A stretch of 11,509 nt of DNA from Desulfobacteraceae bacterium (GTDB taxonomy: Bacteria; Desulfobacterota; DSM-4660; Desulfatiglandales; Desulfatiglandaceae), in assembly GCA_020349865.1 (NCBI GenBank), contig CP070700.1, forward strand, positions 2,326,017 to 2,337,525, written 5' to 3'. A program made the translations under genes and the position numbers. How positions within the stretch are numbered: position 1 is the stretch's first letter; every line of letters starts with the position of its first letter. The notes beneath the pieces are model-generated. The model had not been told where the DNA came from. It saw nothing but the letters and a program-made list of their open reading frames with translations, and searched no databases. Below are positions 6,395-11,509 of the stretch, one piece after another.

Positions 6395-7135
6395 TCAATG
6401 GGCTCCTGATTCTCTCTTCAATTTGGCTAAAACCACCTCATCCTCAGGGGTCAATCTTGCCTTTTGAAGCAGATCCGGTCTCCTCTTAAAGGTTCTCTTC
6501 AAAGATTCTGCCCTTCGCCACAGGCGAATTCTTTCATGATCGCCTGATAAGAGCACTGGCGGGACCTCCTCACAGTGAAAAACCCTTGGTCGAGTATACT
6601 GCGGGTACTCCAGCAGGCCGTCCTCAAAAGAATCTTCCAGATTCGATCTCTCCCCCCCTAATACTCCTGGGATTAGGCGGCTTACTGTGTCCATGATGAC
6701 CAGGGCCGCCGGTTCCCCACCGCTCAGGATGTAGTCACCTATAGACAACTCCTTGTCGATACAGGTCAATCTGACCCTTTCATCCACTCCTTCATAACGC
6801 CCGCATATCAAAATGATGTGCTCCCCGCGGGCCAATTCCCATGCGATCTTTTGATCAAACCTTTCGCCCTGGGGACTGAGAAGAATCACGAGACTCTGGC
6901 CACTTACCCTGTCAACGGATTTCAGTGCCCGATATATGGGCTCCGGCTTCATAACCATCCCGTCTCCGCCTCCATAGGGTCGGTCGTCTGTGGTCCTATG
7001 TGCCCCCCTTGCGAAATTGCGTATGTTAACGAGTCTCACTTCCACTATCCCCTTCTTGACCGCCCTTCCAAGAATACCTTCCTGTAAATTGGCGGAAAAC
7101 ATTTCGGGAAATATGGTGAGAACATCAAACCTCAT
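6395..7135 (-). CDS. trmD: tRNA (guanine37-N1)-methyltransferase TrmD
   Basis: TrmD methylates N1 of G37 next to the anticodon, preventing +1 frameshifting; it is essential in most bacteria. The 246 residues match the family. Motifs seen: [13 protein letters not shown] (1-13), [17 protein letters not shown] (50-66), LSPQG (86-90), [10 protein letters not shown] (111-120) and the trefoil-knot loop [11 protein letters not shown] (131-141). The probable catalytic Asp is in NLEDSF (165-170), and [11 protein letters not shown] (198-208) is in the C-terminal domain. The ATG start lies 11 nt inside the end of rimM, so translation is probably coupled. The next gene downstream is another SPOUT enzyme. 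Confidence 0.98.
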   Translation of the reverse strand: MRFDVLTIFPEMFSANLQEGILGRAVKKGIVEVRLVNIRNFARGAHRTTDDRPYGGGDGMVMKPEPIYRALKSVDRVSGQSLVILLSPQGERFDQKIAWELARGEHIILICGRYEGVDERVRLTCIDKELSIGDYILSGGEPAALVIMDTVSRLIPGVLGGERSNLEDSFEDGLLEYPQYTRPRVFHCEEVPPVLLSGDHERIRLWRRAESLKRTFKRRPDLLQKARLTPEDEVVLAKLKRESGAH

Positions 7136-7658
7136 TCAAATCCAGCAACCCCTCCATAGCCGAAATAATCATCTTTTCATTTTCGACATCAATCTCTTTG
7201 ACAACTTCATATATAGCTGGGATGCAAATCTCTTTGTCCGCTCCCTTGACCACGTAAATGTCATTGGCCCCTGTGGATATTATTTGAGATACCACACCCA
7301 AGTATTGTCCGGTATCCACATAAACCTTAATCCCCAAAAGTTCATGCCAAAAATATTCATCCTCTTCACGCGTAATGGCTTCTTTTTTGATAAGGATGTC
7401 AGTGCCTCTGTATTTTTCTACCTCATCTCTGGAGGTTAACCCTTCCAGCTTCATCAAAAAAGCATTCTTGTGAGGTCTTACGGAGGTCACCGAGAATTCA
7501 TTGATTTCCCCCGAAACAAACCCAAGGAAAACGGTCCCCGCAGTCAGAAAAGAGGCCTCGGACCCTGAATAAGACCAGATCCGTAAAAGGCCTTCCAACC
7601 CATGAGGCCCGATTACCTTACCTACAATGAGCAAATTGCCGGCTGAAACCTGGGTCAA
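7125..7658 (-). CDS. rimM: Ribosome maturation factor RimM
   Basis: RimM assists late assembly of the 30S head by binding S19 and 16S rRNA. The 177 residues show the two-domain plan: an N-terminal beta-barrel with [17 protein letters not shown] (12-28) and a C-terminal PRC barrel opening with [16 protein letters not shown] and including [10 protein letters not shown]. The only well-placed start is TTG at 7658, two bases after the stop of the KH gene; a GGAG lies about 14 nt upstream. A later TTG at codon 9 lacks a ribosome binding site. It overlaps trmD by 11 nt, in the standard rpsP-rimM-trmD order. Confidence 0.94.
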   Translation of the reverse strand: MTQVSAGNLLIVGKVIGPHGLEGLLRIWSYSGSEASFLTAGTVFLGFVSGEINEFSVTSVRPHKNAFLMKLEGLTSRDEVEKYRGTDILIKKEAITREEDEYFWHELLGIKVYVDTGQYLGVVSQIISTGANDIYVVKGADKEICIPAIYEVVKEIDVENEKMIISAMEGLLDLNEV

Positions 7659-7660
7659 GA

Positions 7661-7891
7661 CTATTCAATGATCTCCAAAACCGATCGCTTGTTTATTTTG
7701 GTGGAGGCCGCACTAAGAATCGTTCTCATGGCCCGCGCAGTACGGCCCTGCTTACCTATAACCTTCCCCAGATCTTCCTTGGCTACTTTCAGTTCGATCA
7801 CAGAGGTCTGTTCCCCCTCTATTTCTGTGACTTCCACTTCCTCCGGCTTATCCACTAGTGCCTTGGCGATATATGCGATCAAATCCTTCAT
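7661..7891 (-). CDS. khpA: KH-domain RNA-binding protein, KhpA type
   Basis: A 76-residue single KH domain of the KhpA/YlqC type. In Firmicutes KhpA pairs with KhpB (Jag) and binds RNA; its role in this lineage is inferred. The GxxG loop is in [17 protein letters not shown] (43-59), with GKQG as the nucleic-acid-contacting turn. The whole protein is little more than the KH fold. The start ATG has a near-perfect GGAGGTG Shine-Dalgarno about 8 nt upstream. The gene between rpsP and rimM is usual in Gram-positives and deltaproteobacteria but absent in E. coli. No khpB is in the window. Confidence 0.93.
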   Translation of the reverse strand: MKDLIAYIAKALVDKPEEVEVTEIEGEQTSVIELKVAKEDLGKVIGKQGRTARAMRTILSAASTKINKRSVLEIIE

Positions 7892-7931
7892 GTCGATTCA
7901 CCTCCGTGTTTGGTTTCGCCACCACATCACC

Positions 7932-8195
7932 TCAACTTGATGTTGAATGAGACCCCAGCAGTCCTTGTTTTTTCAAAACGGCCCTGGCAGCCTCTGAAAC
8001 AAGCGCCCCTTTTCCCAGCCAGTAGTTGATCTTTTCCTTGTGAACCTTAATAATCGCCGGGTCTTTCATTGGGTCGTAATAACCCAGTATTTCTAAAAAC
8101 TTGCCATCGCGCGGCGCCTCTGAATCAGCCGCTACCAGTCGATAAAACGGTTTCTTTTTAGCTCCCATTCTTGTTAACCTAATCCTAACTGCCAT
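7932..8195 (-). CDS. rpsP: 30S ribosomal protein S16
   Basis: S16 is an early-assembling small-subunit protein that stabilises the 5' domain of 16S rRNA. The 87 residues are the usual size. Family signature: [20 protein letters not shown] (1-20), [20 protein letters not shown] (21-40) and a Trp-Leu-Gly segment (58-60). The C-terminal HSTSS is non-conserved. The start ATG is preceded by a purine-rich GGAGGGGGTGAT about 8 nt upstream. It follows ffh after a 91-nt leader with possible alternative hairpins. Confidence 0.98.
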   Translation of the reverse strand: MAVRIRLTRMGAKKKPFYRLVAADSEAPRDGKFLEILGYYDPMKDPAIIKVHKEKINYWLGKGALVSEAARAVLKKQGLLGSHSTSS

Positions 8196-8216
8196 TTTAT
8201 TATATCACCCCCTCCA

Positions 8217-8259
8217 GGCTAAGTAGTTTCTTAACTTCTCCGAGCCATAGGCTACAGAG
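8217..8259 (-). promoter_or_regulatory. Possible competing hairpins in the rpsP leader
   Basis: In the 91-nt ffh-rpsP gap the minus-strand RNA can form AGCC-UAU-GGCU (8243-8253), with further CUC/GAG pairing outside it. Alternatively the same GGCU can pair with a downstream AGCC (8217-8220) together with AAGU/ACUU. The two folds exclude each other and lie just before the S16 ribosome binding site. This resembles a small leader switch, but the stems are short and the reading is speculative. Confidence 0.25.
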
Positions 8260-8286
8260 GCCGTTCTTTTCCAATAAACACCAACG

Positions 8287-9612
8287 TTAGCCAAAAAATG
8301 CTGGCATATCTGCATAACCTTTCTTGGTAAAACGCTCCACCATCTTTTTTGTTTGCGTAAAATTTTTTAACAGGCGATTCACATCCTGCACCGTGGTTCC
8401 GCTTCCCCGTGCAATTCTCCGCCTTCTGCTCCCGTTTATGATCTTATACTGACGTCGCTCCCCCTTTGTCATGGAGTTTATAATGGCCTCTACTTTCACC
8501 AGTTCCTTCTCGTCCGGCTTGTACTGCTTCAGTTTTTTGAGCTGCCCCATTCCCGGAAGCATGCCAAGTATTTGCTCAAGAGATCCGAGCTTTTTCATCT
8601 GCCGCAACTGAACCTGAAAGTCCTCTAAGTCAAATTGGCTTTTTTTAAGCTTTTTCTCAAGCTTCAGGGTCTCCTTTTCATCGAATTCGGACTGGGCCTT
8701 TTCAATGAGGGAAAGAACATCTCCCATTCCCAGGATTTGGGAGGCCATCCTGTCGGGATGGAACAGTTCAAGTGCATCGATCTTCTCTCCAACACCGATG
8801 AACTTGACGGGTTTGTTGGTCACAGCCTTGATGGACAATGCCGCACCGCCCCTGGCATCGCCTTCCATTTTGGAAAGAATGATGCCGGTGATACTTATGC
8901 TTTCATCAAATTGTTTCGCCACTATGACCGCATCCTGTCCGGTCATAGCGTCAGCAACAAGGAGTATTTCTGTAGGGTTTATCTTTTTTTTGATCCTCAC
9001 CAGCTCCTCCATCAGGGGCTCATCAATGTGAAGGCGGCCGGCAGTATCAATAATCAAAACATCTGCGCCCTCTTTGCCTGCCCTGGATAGTGCATCCAGG
9101 CATATTTCTTCTGGTTGTTGAGCAAGATCAGTTGGGTATACGGGTGTCTGTATTTGTGCCCCCAATTTCTTTAATTGATCAATAGCAGCTGGTCTGTAAA
9201 TGTCTGCCGGAACGAGGTAAGGGTGCCGTCCTTGCTTATGAATATAATGGGCGAGCTTCGCGGCTGTTGTGGTCTTACCAGAGCCCTGAAGCCCAACCAG
9301 CATCAACGAATGGGGCGTCCGGCCAACCAATTGAAGTTCCTTGTTCGCCTCACCCATCAATCGGGTGAGTTCCTGATTGACGATCTTTATGAGATGCTGA
9401 CCGGGTGTCAAGCTTTCAAGGACTTCCTGCCCCAAAGCGCGTTGGCGGATGTCTTCCACCAGTTTCTTTACCACTTTGTAGTTGACATCCGCCTCCAAGA
9501 GGGCTAAACGCACTTCCTTTAAGGCGTTCTGGACATTGGCTTCACTTAACTTTCCACGCCCTGTCACTTTTTTGAAGACAACGTTAAGTTTTTCATTCAG
9601 GCTTTCAAACAT
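8287..9612 (-). CDS. ffh: Signal recognition particle GTPase Ffh
   Basis: Ffh with 4.5S RNA binds signal sequences on nascent chains and delivers ribosomes to the FtsY receptor for membrane insertion. Counting from the ATG at 9612 it has 441 residues. The N domain (about 1-90) is followed by the G domain with GLQGSGKTTTAAKLA (107-121), DTAGR (189-193) and SKMEGDARGG (247-256). The methionine-rich M domain carries RRRRIARGSGTTVQDVNRLL (396-415) for RNA binding. The guanine-specificity motif reads SKME where TKxD is usual. An upstream in-frame TTG at 9621 would add three residues; MFESLNEKL is the family's usual start, so I chose 9612. It leads the operon. Confidence 0.97.
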   Translation of the reverse strand: MFESLNEKLNVVFKKVTGRGKLSEANVQNALKEVRLALLEADVNYKVVKKLVEDIRQRALGQEVLESLTPGQHLIKIVNQELTRLMGEANKELQLVGRTPHSLMLVGLQGSGKTTTAAKLAHYIHKQGRHPYLVPADIYRPAAIDQLKKLGAQIQTPVYPTDLAQQPEEICLDALSRAGKEGADVLIIDTAGRLHIDEPLMEELVRIKKKINPTEILLVADAMTGQDAVIVAKQFDESISITGIILSKMEGDARGGAALSIKAVTNKPVKFIGVGEKIDALELFHPDRMASQILGMGDVLSLIEKAQSEFDEKETLKLEKKLKKSQFDLEDFQVQLRQMKKLGSLEQILGMLPGMGQLKKLKQYKPDEKELVKVEAIINSMTKGERRQYKIINGSRRRRIARGSGTTVQDVNRLLKNFTQTKKMVERFTKKGYADMPAFFG

Positions 9613-9643
9613 ATATGGCAACCATTGAAAATTAAAACTTTTA

Positions 9644-9672
9644 ATTTAATTCAGATATTTGCATCATGTCAA
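9644..9672 (-). promoter_or_regulatory. Sigma70-type promoter for the ffh operon
   Basis: A perfect minus-strand TTGACA (9667-9672) is followed after 17 nt by TTAAAT (9644-9649, four of six consensus positions). Transcription would start near 9637, leaving a short leader of about 25 nt before the ffh ATG. It probably drives ffh through yraN, since no other strong promoter is seen in that stretch. Confidence 0.6.
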
Positions 9673-9697
9673 TAAAAATCGTAATATTAACAATCCG

Positions 9698-9774
9698 TAA
9701 CAGTTTAGCGCTTTGAAAAAATCATCATTGGATTATCGTCTTTTTTGCACCATTTTCAAACAGCTAAACTGTTA
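9698..9774. repeat. 77-bp imperfect inverted repeat (REP/MITE-like)
   Basis: Left arm 9698-9719 reads TAACAGTTTAGC-GC-TTTGAAAA; the reverse complement of the right arm 9753-9774 reads TAACAGTTTAGC-TG-TTTGAAAA. Twenty of 22 positions match, around a 33-nt loop. Read on the minus strand, the first arm can also fold alone (AACAG-TTTAG-CTGTT). It lies between the stop of the small ORF and the ffh promoter. It may be a dispersed palindromic element or a terminator; the U-tracts expected for a simple intrinsic terminator are not placed right. Confidence 0.7.
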
Positions 9775-9782
9775 TAAAGATC

Positions 9783-10034
9783 CTATTTATAGCCCTTGTG
9801 TTTGAAAAGGTTGGTGTACATCCACCCTATTAGCGGGAAGAAACATAACTCATTTTTGCCAATTCCTGCCGCCCATTTTCGCAAATGTTTCTGATGCTCT
9901 ATTTTATAATAGTAACATAACTTGGCCATTTTTCCATTAAAATATTTAATGAACAGTGGCTGATTGTCAGGAAAGGCCATAGCACCATAATTTTGAGGTT
10001 GCCAAGGAAGATCATAAAATCTACTATTTTCCAT
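9783..10034 (-). CDS. Small hypothetical protein or gene remnant
   Basis: An 83-residue frame I do not recognise. It is rich in aromatic residues and lysine: LPWQPQNYGAMAFPDNQPLF (9-28), KLCYYYKIEHQKHLRKWAAG (38-57), FFPLIGWMYTNLFKH (65-79). The composition looks protein-like rather than random, yet no signal peptide, clear membrane helix or catalytic motif can be named. The start is ATG with no Shine-Dalgarno, and an in-frame TAG lies just upstream. The predicted plus-strand promoter for the next gene sits inside its 5' end. It could be a real small gene, the surviving tail of a larger one, or a spurious frame. The inverted repeat follows 8 bp after its stop. Confidence 0.35.
   Translation of the reverse strand: MENSRFYDLPWQPQNYGAMAFPDNQPLFIKYFNGKMAKLCYYYKIEHQKHLRKWAAGIGKNELCFFPLIGWMYTNLFKHKGYK
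9993..10027 (+). promoter_or_regulatory. Candidate promoter(s) for the nucleoside phosphorylase gene
   Basis: Two overlapping sigma70-like pairs are visible: TTGCCA (9999-10004) with TACTAT (10022-10027) at 17-nt spacing, and TTGAGG (9993-9998) with TAAAAT (10015-10020) at 16-nt spacing. Both would start transcription close to 10028-10035, just before a nested hairpin. They lie inside the 5' end of the minus-strand small ORF. Confidence 0.4.
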
Positions 10035-10070
10035 ACCAGTAAAAAAATTTGGATTCTACCAAAGGCTGGT
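10035..10070 (+). promoter_or_regulatory. Nested hairpin at the likely 5' end of the downstream mRNA
   Basis: ACCAG (10035-10039) pairs with CTGGT (10066-10070), enclosing TTTGG (10048-10052) and CCAAA (10059-10063) around a 6-nt loop. If the upstream promoter is right, this would be the very start of the transcript, a position that often protects mRNA. AT-rich composition makes a chance fold possible. Confidence 0.35.
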
Positions 10071-10093
10071 CAAGTTAAGGACAAACACAGATA

Positions 10094-10870
10094 TTGAATG
10101 ACAAGCCCAGAAATAGTGAAGGAATTATCTGCCCCGTTAAAGGAAAAAGGGATCCCCATGTGGCACAGGATGCCCTCATGGTTATGATCCCTTCGGAACT
10201 CCGATTCCTTGCTCAAGAGACAAAAGCAGAAAAGCTTCCCTTTGGTGAAATGAGTTTATACCACTTATTCCAGACAATGGAGAAGATCAATGCGCCGCTT
10301 ACCCTTGCAGGCCCCTTTTTGGGTGCCCCACATGCGGTCATTGCCATGGAGAAGCTGATTGTCCTTGGAGCAAAAAGGATATGGGTCTTGGGGTGGTGCG
10401 GATCTCTGCAGCCGGATTTGTTGATAGGACACCTTATCATTCCAACAGGTGCTGTCTCAGAGGAAGGTACTTCCAGTCATTATCCCATATTAGATCGGAC
10501 TCTTGAATCCAATAAAGAGCTTAATTGCATGCTGGAGGAGGCACTTCTGCACAAGGGCTTACCTTTTTCAAAGGGATCGGTTTGGACGACAGACGCACCC
10601 TATCGGGAAACTCCTGATAAGGTGAAAGCTTATAGGAATAAAGGTATCCTGGCTGTTGAAATGGAAATATCGGCCCTTATGACGGTTGCGCTTTATCGCT
10701 CTGTCGCAATGGCAGGATTACTCGTGGTTTCCGATGAACTGTTTGAACTTACGTGGCGGCCGGGTTTCTCCAACCCCTTGCTAAAAAAGAACTCGCGAGC
10801 AGCCGGAAAGGTACTGCTGGGCCTTGCGGGCACTCTAACTCATGAAAACACACTTGGCCCTGAATTGTAA
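10094..10870 (+). CDS. Nucleoside phosphorylase family protein
   Basis: A PNP/UDP-phosphorylase-superfamily protein of 258 residues; members split the glycosidic bond of nucleosides with phosphate or water. Visible marks are LAGPFLGAPHAVIAMEKLIVL (71-91), the phosphate/ribose-site glycines VLGWCGSL (98-105), TTDAPYRET (165-173), the ribose-binding AVEMEISAL (187-195) and VVSDE (211-215), where Asp214 would contact the base. The exact substrate cannot be read from sequence; methylthioadenosine, uridine and purine enzymes share these motifs. The start is TTG at 10094 with AAGGA 12 nt upstream, a rather long spacing; an in-frame stop at 10076 prevents extension. It lies on the opposite strand to the operons on its left. 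Confidence 0.85.
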   Translation: MNDKPRNSEGIICPVKGKRDPHVAQDALMVMIPSELRFLAQETKAEKLPFGEMSLYHLFQTMEKINAPLTLAGPFLGAPHAVIAMEKLIVLGAKRIWVLGWCGSLQPDLLIGHLIIPTGAVSEEGTSSHYPILDRTLESNKELNCMLEEALLHKGLPFSKGSVWTTDAPYRETPDKVKAYRNKGILAVEMEISALMTVALYRSVAMAGLLVVSDELFELTWRPGFSNPLLKKNSRAAGKVLLGLAGTLTHENTLGPEL

Positions 10871-10892
10871 TATTTCATTGAGCCGGGGCATG

Positions 10893-10959
10893 GGTAACAG
10901 ATTAATATCGTGTCTATCCTGTTCATCCTGTCGAATATTTTGTAAGGAGAACTGTTACC
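10893..10959. repeat. Short tandem repeat inside an 8-bp inverted repeat
   Basis: GGTAACAG (10893-10900) and its exact complement CTGTTACC (10952-10959) flank a region with the direct repeat ATCCTGTTC/ATCCTGTCG (10916-10933, 9-nt period). Such ATCCTGT-type units recur between genes in some deltaproteobacterial genomes, as far as I recall. The element could be a small dispersed repeat, and the core TAACAG also begins the inverted repeat at 9698. Confidence 0.45.
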
Positions 10960-10967
10960 ACATTTAG

Positions 10968-11509
<542 letters not shown>

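Noticed and set aside
9613..10093. SRP 4.5S RNA or tRNA gene in the AT-rich gap
   Set aside because: No GGAA-type SRP tetraloop helix, T-arm or CCA end could be found; the only ordered structure is the 77-bp inverted repeat.
10213..10440. Minus-strand frame inside the nucleoside phosphorylase gene
   Set aside because: Overlaps the conserved motif region of the phosphorylase on the other strand and shows no family features.

Overview
The window looks like a housekeeping segment of a Gram-negative bacterial chromosome, most likely a deltaproteobacterium (Desulfobacterota). That placement is inferred from three things: the gene order ffh-rpsP-KH-rimM-trmD-SPOUT methyltransferase-rplS-rnhB-yraN; a sugar-PTS pair (HPr and enzyme I) with no permease nearby and a conserved regulatory serine in HPr; and a tmRNA tag ending in YALAA. 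No sequence search was possible, so the lineage is a judgement.

Layout from right to left, since most genes lie on the minus strand. A translation and secretion operon starts at a good sigma70-type promoter (about 9644-9672) and runs ffh (SRP GTPase), rpsP (S16), a KhpA-type KH protein, rimM (16S maturation), trmD (m1G37 tRNA methyltransferase), a second SPOUT-fold RNA methyltransferase, rplS (L19), rnhB (RNase HII) and a YraN nuclease-like protein. Several genes overlap or nearly touch. A 205-bp gap (4140-4344) follows, then a second minus-strand cluster: rsmI (16S C1402 2'-O-methyltransferase), ptsH (HPr), ptsI (enzyme I), smpB and the tmRNA gene ssrA. rsmI-ptsH-ptsI overlap by about 4 nt at each junction, which suggests translational coupling. 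ssrA also has its own near-consensus promoter, whose -35 box covers the smpB stop codon, and a rho-independent terminator downstream (134-154). SmpB and tmRNA work together in ribosome rescue.

The right end (9613-11509) changes character. It is an AT-rich intergenic zone with a 77-bp imperfect inverted repeat and a small unrecognised minus-strand ORF. After these come two plus-strand genes: a nucleoside-phosphorylase-family protein and the start of ligA (NAD-dependent DNA ligase), which is cut by the window edge. The gap before ligA holds a short tandem repeat flanked by an 8-bp inverted repeat.

I found no CRISPR array, complete insertion sequence, phage gene or toxin/defence system. The content is mostly conserved core genes. 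The observations most worth following are non-coding (repeats, phased motifs, start-site structures), plus the unidentified 83-residue ORF and the target-unknown SPOUT methyltransferase beside trmD.
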